Shown: positions 49,502 to 60,999 of the stretch, piece after piece
Layout of the letters: each line of letters starts with the position of its first letter
How positions within the stretch are numbered: position 1 is the stretch's first letter
NCBI GenBank assembly: GCA_029891385.1
Contig: CM057233.1
Span: forward strand, 37,679,540 to 37,743,539
Source of the DNA: Erythroxylum novogranatense
Taxonomy: Eukaryota > Streptophyta > Magnoliopsida > Malpighiales > Erythroxylaceae
DNA: 64,000 nt
Reading direction: 5' to 3'
Position numbers and translations under genes: made by a program
Notes under the pieces: model-generated
Seen by the model: only the letters and a program-made list of their open reading frames with translations
What the model was told of the DNA's origin: nothing
The model's database searches: none

Positions 49502-49740
49502 TGTTGGGTCCGTGTTTTATATACCGGAGCGAACTAGGCCCAGCGTACCCCAAGTTGGCACGCGACCACAACCATTTTTACTTAGCTCAATGGTAAAAGG
49601 CGTGCATTTAAATGCAACAAAACCTTGAGGTCTCGAATTCGAGTACCAAAGAGGACAATACCTTTGAAGGTTTTGGTCGCGTGCCAACTTGGGGTACGTT
49701 GGGCCTAGTTTGCCCCGGTACACAAAACACGGACCCAACA
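49502..49740 (+). repeat. foldback repeat copy 4, complete, tRNA-like core
   Basis: This is a 239-bp unit. The terminal inverted arms 49502-49573 and 49669-49740 are 72 bp each and pair with few mismatches (TGTTGGGTCCG...; ...CGGACCCAACA). The 95-bp core has TAGCTCAATGG at 49583-49593, which fits the polymerase III A box without its optional base. About 40 bp later comes GAATTCGAGTACC at 49635-49647, which is close to a B box. Between them lies the palindrome TGCATTTAAATGCA. Size and arms are MITE-like; the core is SINE- or tRNA-like. Its end coincides with the right junction of the replaced LTR core. Confidence 0.75.
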
Positions 49741-50041
49741 TCTGGTTCGGACATTTTCTCCCAAAAATTCCAGAAATTTTTTAAAACTCCCTAAAAATTG
49801 AGAACCACGCATAAATCACTCCAATTCAAGTTTTCAAACACAAATCAAAAAATAAATTACATTTAGACACATGTGCCGAGAAATGTCATGAATGCATGTA
49901 CAGACAAGTGCATGTGCAAAAATCATCATCCATCTATTTTTAGAGGCCATCTAATGCATGAACATGCCGAGATATAATTAAACATTTCTAACCCATCCCA
50001 ATTGACCAATCTACCCTTCCCTTCGGTGATGAGATGTTACA

Positions 50042-50057
50042 ATTCTTCCCTCCTAAT
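50042..50057 (-). other. polypurine tract of the chromovirus
   Basis: On the - strand ATTAGGAGGGAAGAAT directly precedes TGTAACATC, the start of the 3' LTR. This is the expected site of plus-strand DNA priming. Confidence 0.8.
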
Positions 50058-53000
50058 AAAAAATTTCGTTCTCGAAATTCTTACCTGTTTGGTCGAATAG
50101 ATGAGGATACTGTCTCCTCATGTGCTCCTCGGTCTCCCAAGTTGCTTCATCAGTTGAGTGGTTCTTCTATAGGACTTTCACCACTGGGATAACCATGTTC
50201 CTCAACTGCTTAACCCGTGATCCCACAATCTGGACTGACTCTTCAACATAACTCAGATTGCTAGCCACCTCAATCTCCTGAGCCGGTATCACATGTGTCG
50301 GATCCGATCGATACCGTCGGAGCATACTCACATGGAATACATTATGCAGCTGAGACATCTCACTTAATAAATCCAGCTTATAGGCCAAAGGCCCTATCCT
50401 TTCAATGATCTCATAAGGACCAATGTACCTAGGGCTTAACTTGCCCTTCTTACCGAATCTCAGCACTCCTCTCCACGGTGACACTCGGAGGAAAACTCTG
50501 TCTCCCACATTATACTCCATCTCCCTCCGATGTTGATCCACATAGCTCTTTTGTCTATCCTAAGCCACTTTAATGCGACTTCGAATCAGTTTTACCTTAT
50601 CCACTGTATCCTGAATCAGCTTTGGGCCCTCAATCATCCTCACACCCTCTTCATCCCAATACAGAGGCAATCGACACTGCCTACCATACAAGGCCTCATA
50701 TGGTGCCATCCCGATGCTACTATGATAATGATTATTATATGCAAACTCAATCAAGGCCAAATATTGATCCCATGCTCCTCTAAACTCCAAGACACATGCC
50801 TGAAACATATCCTCAACAGTCTTAATCGTCCTCTCACTCTGCCCATCTGTCTGAGGATGAAATGCTGTATTGAAACTTAACCTGATACCCATAGCAGACT
50901 ACAAACTCTTCCAGAACCTCGAAGTAAATCTGGGATCCCGGTCTGACACTATGGACACTGGAACCCCATGCAGTCTCACTATCTCAGTCGCATACTTCTG
51001 GGCCAACTGATCAAGTGTATTGCTCTCCCTCACTAGCAAGAAATGGGCCGATTTAGTTAACCGGTCCACTATGACCCAGATAACATCATGTTGCCTAGGA
51101 GTCTTAGGCAACCCTATAAAGAAATCCATAGTAATTCGTTCCCATTTCCACTCAGGAATCGGCAACGAATGGAGCTTTCCCACTGGAGCCTGGTGCTCAG
51201 CCTTAACCTGCTGGCATGTTATACACCTGGATACATATTTTGCCACCTATTTCTTCATACCAGGCCACCAGAAATGAGGCTTAAGAGTGTTATACATCTA
51301 GGTAGTACCAGGATGCATAGCATAGGAGGCCATATGTGCTTCCTCCAGAATCTCACGTCTCAAATCATCCACATCAGGCACACAAAGCCTCTGTCCCAAC
51401 CATAATGTCTCATCTCTCACTTCAAACTCAGAATTCATGTCAGCCTTCACTTTCTCAATCAATTTCACCAAAGCAGGATCCTTGTCCTGAACTCTCCTGA
51501 TCCTATCATGTAACATCGGTCTGAGCTTCAGAGTGGCTACCAAAGCTCCATCCTGCTCCAGATTCAACTGCACATTCAAAGCTCTCAACTTAATCAAATT
51601 AGACAATCTCAATACCAGAATCTGAGCTGCACTAATGTGAGACTTCCTGCTCAACGCATCTGCCACCATATTAGCTTTCCCTGGGTGGTACTCAATCGTG
51701 CAATCATAATCCTTCAGCAGCTCAATCCATCTCCTCTGCCTCAAATTCAACTCTCTCTGATTCAGCAAATACCTCAAACTCTTATGGTAAGTGAAGATCT
51801 GAAAAGTCTCACCATAAAGGTAGTGTCTCCAAATTTTTAGGGCAAAGACAACTGTAGCTAACTCCAAATCATGCACATGATAATTTACCTCTTGAGACCT
51901 CAACTGTCTCGAAGCATAAGCAATCACTCTATCATACTGCGTCAAAACACACCCCAATCCCTGATACGATGCATCACTATATACCTCATAACCTCTAGTC
52001 CCAGATAGAATAGCCAACACCGGTGCTGTAGTCAACCGATGTTTCAGTTCCTCAAAGCTCTTCTGGCATTCCTCAGTCCATCTAAATGCCACATTCTTCC
52101 TCAGAAGTTTTGTCAGAGGGGCTGAGATCAATGAAAACCCCTCGACAAATCTCCGGTAATATCCGGCCAATCCTAGGAAACTCCGAATCTCCAACACATT
52201 TCTTAGAGCTTCCCATTTTATTATTGCTTCAATCTTATTAGGATCGACCTGAATACCCCCTTCGGTCACTATGTGGCCCAGAAACACTACCTCATCCAGC
52301 CAAAATTCACACTTACTGAATTTGGAATATAACTGCTTCTCCCTCATAAGCTGCAAAACCACCCTCAAATGCTCAGCATGCTCCTGTCTACTCCTTGAAT
52401 ACTCCAATATGTCATCAATGAATACAATGACAAACTGATCTAGGTAGGGCTAAAAGACCTTATTCATCAAGGTCATAAAAGCTGCTAGGGCATTAGTCAA
52501 CCTAAACAACATCACTAGGAACTCGAAATGCCCATACCTACTTTTGAAAGCACTCTTAGGCACATCAGCCTCTGCTATCTTCAGCTGATAATACCCAGAC
52601 CTCAGATCCAGCTTAGTGAACACCTGAGCTCCCTGCAACTGATCAAATACGTCATCGATCCTAGGCAGTGGATACTTATTCTTCACTGTCATTCAATTCA
52701 GCTGCCTGTAATCGATGCACAATCTCAGAGTCCCATCTTTCTTCTTCACAAACAATACCGAAACTCCCCAAGGTGAGACATTGGGCCTGATGAAACCCTT
52801 CTCCAATAACTCCTGCAACTGAGCCTTCACTCCTTCGCCCACAGTGCCATCCTATATGGAGGTATAGATATAGGCGATTACACTGAATGAGGTCAATAGT
52901 GAACTCTGTTTCCCGATCTGGTGGTAAACCCGGTAACTCATCAGGAAACACATCTAAAAATTCCCTAACCACGGGAATATCCTACAGTCTCTGCTCGACT

Positions 53001-54542
53001 TTAGTATCAATAACATGGGCCAAATAGGCCTCACATCCTCCCTGCATCAATCTCAGGGCATTCAGGAAAGAAATCATCCGGACTGGCACTGCCTGACTAA
53101 CTCCTCTGAACACTGCTCTAGGCTGACCAGGAGACTCTAAGACAACCTCCTTGGTGTAGCAGTCCATGATAGCCCTATGGGCAGTAAGACAGTCTATCCC
53201 CAAAATCACATCTATCTCTCTCAATGGTAACACTATAAGGTCTGCTCTCAACACTGCTTGATCCATCTGGATCGAGCACCCTTTGCAGACCTTTCCCAGA
53301 GCAGTAGTATTACCTAGAGGTGTACTCACCTCTAGCCCATACTGTAACATCTCCCTATTCCCATGCAATCTACATGTCAAATGCGGTGCAATAAATGAAT
53401 GTGTAGATCCTGGATCTAGCAGTGCAAATGCTTCAATATCAGAAATAAGAAGCACACCTGTTATCACATCTGGAGAATCCTGGGCCTCCTGCCTAGTTAT
53501 GACATAGACCCTGGCCTGGGACTGTGGTCGATTGCCCAGTACCTTAGTCCTCACAAAGGATCCCTTAGCTCTACCACGGCCTCTGCCTCGGTCGCTCTGT
53601 CCGGATCTACCTCCCCGACTCTGCTGCACCGTGGTATCACTACCTGATCTTCCGCTAATAGCAGACCGAGCTCCCACAATAGCAGGGCAATCCCTGATCT
53701 GATGATCCATAGAGCCGCACCTAAGGCAGGCTCTAGTCAATCGCCAACACTCCCCACTGTGTCTCTTGTCGCAATGCTCACAAACTGGAGGAATCTGTCC
53801 TGTACCTCTACCACTGCTACTACCAGTCTGAACAAACCTCCCTCTCTGCCCATATCCAGATAGTCTAGATCCTCCCGATGACCTGAAAGTCCTGCTCTGG
53901 CGCTTGCCAAAGCCTCTACTAGAATCGCCTCGACTGTCACTCGCCTCTTCCCTCGACCTCGACTCGGTCTCACTGTTTCATCCCATCAATCGCTCAACTC
54001 AGACTGCAATGACTTTCACTCAATAAAGTGCCCATATTAGATCGGGCCAACCTAGTGCGAATCTCCAGATTGAGGCCATTCTCAAACCTCTGGCACCTAT
54101 CAGCCTCAGTGGATATCAAAGCAGTAGCATATCCCATGAGTTCATTGAACCTCACCTCATACTCTACCACTGTCATCCTACCCTGCTGCAACTCTAGGAA
54201 TTCCTGCATCTTCATCTCAAGATACACTTTGGGCATATAATTGTCTCTAAATGCCCTCAGGAAATCCTCCCATATCAATAGGCAAGGTCTGGTGGTACTG
54301 CCCGGGACAGTCTTCCACCATTGATAAGCTGGGCCCTGCAGGAGAGAGATTGTATAATCAAATCTCTCATCTGACTCACAATCCATCTGGTCGAAGACTC
54401 TCTCGATCCTCTCCAACCATCCCTCAGCCTCAGCAGGGTATGTGCTGCCATAGAAATCCACAGCCCCCTGCTTGCACAGTCTGTCGTACCTCCTCTCCCA
54501 TCTCACAGGAACTCTATGAGGCAACTCCTCAGATCGAGGCAC
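50055..54542 (-). pseudogene. chromovirus gag-pol polyprotein, broken
   Basis: Sense is the - strand. Gag runs from 54542 to about 53994 (YPAEAEGWLERIERVF, AYQWWKTVPGS). Zinc knuckles CEHCDKRHSGEC and CLRCGSMDHQIRDC are near 53690-53775. Protease near 53420 reads LLDPGSTHSFI, with P in place of the usual S or T between D and G. Reverse transcriptase at about 52690-52370 has [12 protein letters not shown] and the FIDDIL box. RNase H is near 51990-51640 ([21 protein letters not shown]). Integrase at about 51330-50560 has the CITCQQVKAEHQ finger, WERITMDFFIGLPKT, SDRDPRFTS and HPQTDGQSERTIKT. The C-terminus has YIGPYEIIERIGPLAYKLD, then a chromodomain-like end (KVL*KNHSTDEATWE). At least seven stops or shifts interrupt it. 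Confidence 0.88.
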
Positions 54543-54705
54543 CGAGGACTCCCTACTGGCTCCGATTGATCCTTAGTCAGCTGGTTGATCAATATGATCA
54601 CCTAGAATGGATGACCTATAACAAAACAACAATTTCGATCAATTTCTTCCTTTCTCACACAATTCAAGCCTAAATATTTACTAGTCCCAACAGATGCCAA
54701 ATCAT

Positions 54706-54717
54706 GCTCTGATACCA
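54706..54717 (-). other. primer binding site, initiator tRNA-Met type
   Basis: On the - strand TGGTATCAGAGC follows the LTR end after six bases (TTTAGG). This is the standard sequence complementary to the 3' end of plant initiator methionine tRNA. Confidence 0.9.
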
Positions 54718-54723
54718 CCTAAA

Positions 54724-57700
54724 TATAGCGCCCCCTTATCGTAGGGTATATACACCGGGACGCCCGTAAGTCATTCCGATACATAACCTACGATAAGGGT
54801 GAACTACGAATAATCACTAATGTACTTCACATGGCATCATAATCATAAAACATCAATATAACAATCAGTAATTTTTGAAACCAAAATTTGCTTTCTCATT
54901 CCATTTCATAGAAACCATAAATGTACATATCTATTGTTTACTATCTGTACATTACTCTAAAAGAAACCTAATACAAAAAAAATCTAACTAGGTCATCCCC
55001 AAAAAACAAATCCTAGCTGATCGACTTGTAAGCCATGACTTCTTTTGCCACCACGATCTACACGGCAGGAAAAGTCCCCTCTAAAGCTATGAGTCTACTC
55101 TCTCGGTCCTAAAAAATAGGTTGCAATTTTGGGTGAGTTTGCGAACTCAATGAGAAACCATCATTGATGGTTCACTTAATTCATGCATCACGCAAGCAAT
55201 TCACATATTATTGCACAATAGCACATTTAGACATACCACAGATTGTTATCGCACAAGTATAAGGCATTTCGCCTTTCACTCAATCCAAATATTCAATCAA
55301 ATTTATATGAAATGCGTATGTGACACTTTCCCATTTTTATTTCGGTGTTGTAACCGAGCGCCTGACTGTCCCAATATGGGCGCATTAATCGGTGAGCCTG
55401 TGGCTCTAAATTAGTGTGGGCTCAAGGCCCAATACGTTGACCTTTTAACTCTCGGTGGCTACTCCGGTCACAACTGTCATTATCTGATCATGCATTCATG
55501 TATGAAATGCATAGATCCCAATTTAACAATAAATGCATCACAATTAGTCCACATGTCACAATTAGGTAGTACTGTATCACGATTGATTCACATAACACAT
55601 CAAAGACAAATAAGTCACATATTCATAAACAGATAACACTTCTATATCAGAGCTCCCAATACAACGGACCTTCTGTGCGGACTCCAGTCATAAACAAAGC
55701 ACAAGCCCACCATTATTCTCCACAGAGTTATAAGTGTAGAATTTATAAACAAATAATGATTGAGAAACCATCTAGGTCACTCACCTATAACTCCCGAGCT
55801 AATGCCTGGAAGTCTCAGCAACGTCGGTGGATCGACGCTCCAAATGTACCTCTATAACAGTCAAATTATTCAAACATTACTAGATATACAATCAGACATA
55901 TTTAATAATGCACATGTAGCAATGAAAATGAGTACAATGCATATTCGTGACATTCCCGGCACTATTTCACAATTTCCCTTTCTTCTATCACAAAACCTAA
56001 CTTTTCACCCAAGTGTCCAAATGTGACAATTTGATATCATTAGAAAGTTACAACAATCCTCTACAACTTTTAGAAGATTACTTAAGCTAATTCCAATCAT
56101 CACAGTCCAACATTCGGGTCAATTTCCCATGATCACTATGATCAAGTAAATGACAAAACTTGGTGATATTCTTTTCTGGAGAAATGTTCCCCATTGAACT
56201 AAGTTTCTAAAAAATCCCAAATCGTTCAATTTGTTTCAGAAGTGCAAAAGTTATACTCCAAAATATATATTTAGACTATCCTTATGTTGAAATAGAAATC
56301 TATACTCAACTTCCATTCACAATTTGAGATCTTTATAAACTGAATTAAAACTTTCTTTCTTCCTAGCACTTGTAGATCTTGGTCTCTATTTTACAACGAA
56401 TCAAAAATCACTTCATTTGGATATCTACATCAATAGTTATGTCCAAAATACTAAAACATATCTGTGTAGAAAAGCAGGAGCTCGCCATGGCGAAACAAGA
56501 AAACCTCCACGGCGAAAAAAACAGCTCATGCAAAATCCGAAGCTCGCAAAGAACGAGGCCATTTCAAGACTCGCGCCAAGTCAATGCGCATGCATGCCGC
56601 GACGTGCGATACCAGAAGTCTTCTTCTTCGACATTTTTCATCTTCTTACTCCCCAAATTTCACTAATAACTCATCATAATCCTAAATCATCCTTCCTACT
56701 TGATCTCTAAACTCATTTCAACACAAAATCCATTCACAAACACACAAAATCATTAACCCTATAACACCTTTCATCAATAACATCAAACACACATACATAC
56801 ACTTATATCCAAACAATCCAACCACAAGCTTTCATAATTAATCACAATAAATACCTCTAAATACCAATTAGAGAATACAATACAAATTTCTCACCTAAAC
56901 AAGGTTCAAGCTTTAAATCTTCAAGTCTTCAACCATCTCTCTACCTCTCACCAAAACCTATGACCCTCACTCTCACCCACATCAAATTTCATCATCACAA
57001 GGCTTAAGGTTGGTTTTGAAAGTAAAGGAAGAGGAAGCAAGCAAGTAGCAAAGGAGAACTTGTTGTATGGAGGGATAAAACCAACGAAAACAAAGAGGAG
57101 AAGAGAAGCTAAGTAAGAGAACAAACTTTGTTCCAAGGAAAAGAAAGCATCGTATAAGATAACCTATAAGGGAAAAAGGTTATTAATCAAGTGGACTTAA
57201 GGCCATGTTTGGCAAGTGACTCATGTCACTTGCCACTTGTCCACTTCTTATGACCTAATCAAATTTTTATTCTAATTTTTTGCAAATTCCAATGGCGCAA
57301 AAATTAACAAATCCTAAAATAATGTATCTAACTCTCCAGTGCCATTGGACAGTCATTTCTATTTCCAGAAAGCCAATCAGTTCGTCACTTGACAATTTAT
57401 CCGGTCCAGACATTTTCTCTCAAAAATTTCAAAAAATTTCTAAAACTTCCTAAAAATTGAGAAACACGCATAAATCACTCCAATTCAAGTTTTCAAACAC
57501 AAATCACAAAATAAATTACATTTAGACATATATGCCGGGAAATGTCATGAATGCATGTACAAACAAGTGCATGTGCAAAAATCATCATTCATCTATTTTT
57601 AGAGGCCATCTAATGCATGAACATGCCGATATATAATTAAACATTTCTAACACATCCCAATTGGCCAATCTACCATTCCCATCGTTGATGGGATGTTACA
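54724..57700 (-). repeat. right LTR of the chromovirus (5' LTR in sense), 2977 bp
   Basis: It begins TATAGCGCCC (TG mutated to TA) and ends GATGTTACA. The 56470-57400 core, not shared with the left LTR, reads on the - strand as a purine/pyrimidine-mixed promoter-like region and has no ORF of note. Confidence 0.9.
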
Positions 57701-60403
57701 TGATTAATCAAGGTAAAAATCATATACGATGCATCATTTAACCTAGGTCATGTTATCCCTAATGATTACAAATAATTAGTCGCTATACATAAATTTCAAC
57801 ATAAAAATTATGGATTATATTGAAATTTTAGCAATGAGTTTGCAAATAAACAATTCAATTAATATATTAAAATCACTTTTTCACATTACCCAATGGGTTC
57901 ATACATAAATAACCGAACAATAATAAAAATTTGATTATCCATACACAAAACCTAAATCAATTAACATAGGATAACAAAATTAATTTCTAATGAGAGAAAG
58001 AAACAAGAAAAACAAGAAAATACACTTAACCCGAGTCGTCGACATCGATGTCACCTCTAAACTAGCGTCAGGATGTTACCCTTCTATAGGTCTCTCCCAA
58101 AAAAATGCTTAAGCCCCCATTCAACGTCCTTAGCCGAAACCTCCTTCGGCTCTTTTCATTGTGCCTCCCTCTCTTTGTTTCATGTTACCCTCTCCTAGCC
58201 ACGCTACTGTTTTTGATGTGACAAATAAACACCTATGGACCATGCTACTGTTCATCTTTGTTTTAAAGCCTACGACATTTCCCTCTTTAAACGTTGCATT
58301 TATTGTAGCGTACGCATGCAACGCTAGCGTTTAACGCTATGTATTAAACACAAGCGATGCTAACATTTAATGCTAGCTTCATTCTACTTTGGGTTGGACT
58401 GCTCGTGTTAAATGCAAGCGATGCTAGCATTTAACGTTAGCCTCCTTCTGCTTTGGGCTGGACTACCCCACCTTCCCACATCATTTTGCTCCTATATCCA
58501 GCTGCTTGCATGTCATTTTAAGCTTATGTCAATGCCTTCCTTTGTCCATTAATTGAATTACTAACTTGCATGGCCATTAATTCATGTGAATATATGTATG
58601 AAATTTCCACGCACAATCTATGCATCTCACTTTTTTCTTCATGTCTTCATTTTTCTTGTCTTTTAATTTTCTTTAGCTCGCTCCATGAAGACAAGTGAGT
58701 ATTGATCTTCAAAAAATGGCCCAATGTAGTGTTTTTGACTCATTGTAATTTCTTTTCTTCCAAATTGTACCTAAAATCATATATGAATTGAAGTAAGTAT
58801 CTTAAGTAATTTCGTATCATTAATCGCCAAGTGTAAATGATTAAATGTATCAAAAATTAAACACATATCATCCCTTCATCTTCCTCAACGTATTCTTAAT
58901 TTCATCCATCGTAATCTATGGGCAGTAAGTAAAATTACGAAACCTCTCAAATGAGTTAAAGTCATCTAAACGGATGTTATCCTCTACACCTTCATTAAAG
59001 AGGCTATATAAGTACCTCTTTCATCTACTCTTGATGTCATTTTCAACTACAAGCAGTCTTCTTGCTTCATCTTTTACACAACAGACTTGATCAAAATCCC
59101 TTGCTTTTCGTTCCCTAGCTTTCATTAACTTAAAAATATCATTTTCTCTATCTTTAGTATTCAATTGTTGATAAAGTTTCTCGTAGGGTCTACCTTTAGC
59201 TTATGAGATTATAATCTTCGCCTTTTTCTTTGCTGGTTTATATCTTTCTTTATTATTAACTCTCTCTACCTCTATGGAGCTATCCTATATAGCTTTATAG
59301 GCAGCCTTCTTAAACTTAACTTTTTCTTGAACATCCTCATTCCACCACCAACCCTCCCTCTTATTACCCTTTAGCCCTTTAGAAGTACCCAAGGTCTCGA
59401 CAATTGCGTTCCTTAAAAGAGTTGCAACTCTCTCCCACATTTAGTTAGCTTCTCTTGCCAAACTTCAATATTCTCCATAAATTATCCTATCCTTAAATAG
59501 TTTCACCATATCCCCTTTCAAATTCCGCCATATGATTTTGGTACACCTCTTAGGACTTCTCTTCTTCCTCCAATCCTTAATAAAAGATCCAAAACTAGCA
59601 ACTTATGTTGAGTTGACATGCAAGCATTAGGCATCACCTTGCAATCCTTGTAGCTAGACTGATCACTCCATTATATTAGAAAGTAGTCAATCTGAGTCCT
59701 CATGGTTCTGTTCCTAAAAGTCACTAGATGCTCCTCATTTTTTTGAAAAAAGAATTGACTATCACTAACTCGAATGCTACCATGAAATCCAACAAAGTTT
59801 TCCCACTATTATTCCTTTCACCGTACCTAAAACCTCTATGTGTTCTTGAGTAACCATCCGATGCTGATCCTACATAACCATTAAAATCTCCTCTTAGAAT
59901 AACTACCTCGCTGTGGGGTATTTGTTCAATCAACTCTTCTAGCTCTTCCTAGAACTGATGCTTAATGTGTTTGTCCAACCCAACTTGAGGTGCACAAGCA
60001 CACACCACATTTATAATAGCTCCCTTCCCCACAATCTTTAAGGACATGATTTTATTGTTAGTCTTCTTTACCCCTATAACATGTTGTATGAGTTCCTTGG
60101 CTACCAAGATACCTACTCCATTTTGTCATTTCGAAGCCCCTGAATACCAAAGTTTAAATCCATTAATCTCTTTTACTTTCGACCTAGTATACCTTGTCTC
60201 CTGTACGAACTCTATATAAATTTTATACTTCTCTAAAGTCTCCACTAATCCTAAAGACTTCCTTATAAGGGCCCCGATATTCCAAGAACCTAATCGTAAT
60301 ATATCAATGTCTTTTCTTCTTCTAAACCCAAACCTCACCGAAGGAGTAACCCTTATACTCACAGCAGAGCTCCTGGCCAGCACTCTTGTCCTAATATCCA
60401 AAA

Positions 60404-60961
60404 CAAGCTAAAGAAGACATGCATAACAAGCCCCTAAAAGACTCTAATAACAAGCAATGAAGAGAAGTAAAATTGATATTAGCTAGGGTGTCGTAGTAGA
60501 CAAGTTAAAGAAATCGTAATTAACCCTAAATGCATAACACCAAAAAAAATAAATTAATTAAAAGATCCAAAATTAAGCCACAATAGCAACTAGCTACTGC
60601 AAAAAAAGAGAGCTAGAATACGAGATAGAACCATTAAAAAATATTAAAAAATAATAATAATAAATAAAAATAAATAAGAAATAGAAAAACAAACCGTTCT
60701 GATATATCAAAGATGACATACACCAACTTTGTATTTACTTGTTGTATTAATCATTGTTCACCTGAACTGTCGCTAGAAAAGGGACTCACACTAATTCCGC
60801 CTTGAAAGATGTAAGGTCAATAGCTCCTTTTGCTTCCAGTTCAAACTTGAAAAACTCTAAAATCAAAATTTAGTAAGTGTAATTAGTAAAAATAAATAGC
60901 TAAATCTTTATTAATACTATTTAAATATAATAATAACAATAACAACAACAACAACAACAAT

Positions 60962-60999
<38 letters not shown>

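Larger units (their letters stand above)
45547..50041 (-). repeat. left LTR of the chromovirus, with replaced core
   Basis: It begins TGTAGTGCCC and ends GATGTTACA. Positions 45547 to about 47297 and about 49741-50041 match the right LTR closely. The 2.44 kb between them has no counterpart there and holds four foldback-repeat copies. This is 1.5 kb longer than the right LTR. Confidence 0.85.
45547..57700 (-). mobile_element. Ty3/gypsy chromovirus, Tekay/Del-like, 12.15 kb
   Basis: LTRs are 45547-50041 and 54724-57700. A perfect TGATT duplication flanks the element (45542-45546 and 57701-57705). Its excision would restore the LARD LTR, as comparison with 41290 shows. In sense order on the - strand: 5' LTR, iMet primer site, gag, protease, reverse transcriptase, RNase H, integrase with a chromodomain, polypurine tract, 3' LTR. 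LTR length, primer type and chromodomain fit the Tekay/Del lineage. Gag-pol has many stops. It is the innermost complete element of the nest. Confidence 0.92.
40822..58870 (-). mobile_element. non-autonomous LTR retrotransposon (LARD-like), tRNA-Asp primer type
   Basis: LTRs are 40822-42358 (3' LTR in sense) and 45079-45546 plus 57706-58870 (5' LTR, interrupted). Both start TGAC on the + strand and end ATATCA. Flanks TTCCT (40817-40821) and TCCCT (58871-58875) fit a 5-bp target duplication with one change. A tRNA-Asp-type primer site is at 45057-45074. The internal region (42359-45056, about 2.7 kb) has no pol, only a degenerate ORF of unknown role. The element was inserted into the RTE LINE, and a chromovirus was later inserted into its 5' LTR. 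Confidence 0.85.
40205..60403 (-). mobile_element. RTE-type LINE, split by a nested insertion
   Basis: Two pieces on the - strand belong together: 58871-60403 (start and endonuclease) and 40205-40821 (reverse transcriptase part). Their reading runs on across the inserted element. The endonuclease shows LGSWNIGALIRKSLGLVE near 60280, VVILRGDFNGYVG near 59900 and TMRTQIDYFLI near 59690. The reverse transcriptase part shows VIPLYKNKGDI near 40670 and FIDLENTYDRV near 40460. It breaks off near 40205 soon after GSVLSPF, so the 3' end is missing. Many stops and shifts show an old, dead copy. It is the outermost layer of the nest. Confidence 0.85.

Noticed and set aside
49575..49660. A functional tRNA gene in the foldback core
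   Set aside because: A- and B-box-like motifs are present, but no acceptor stem or proper anticodon arm could be paired.
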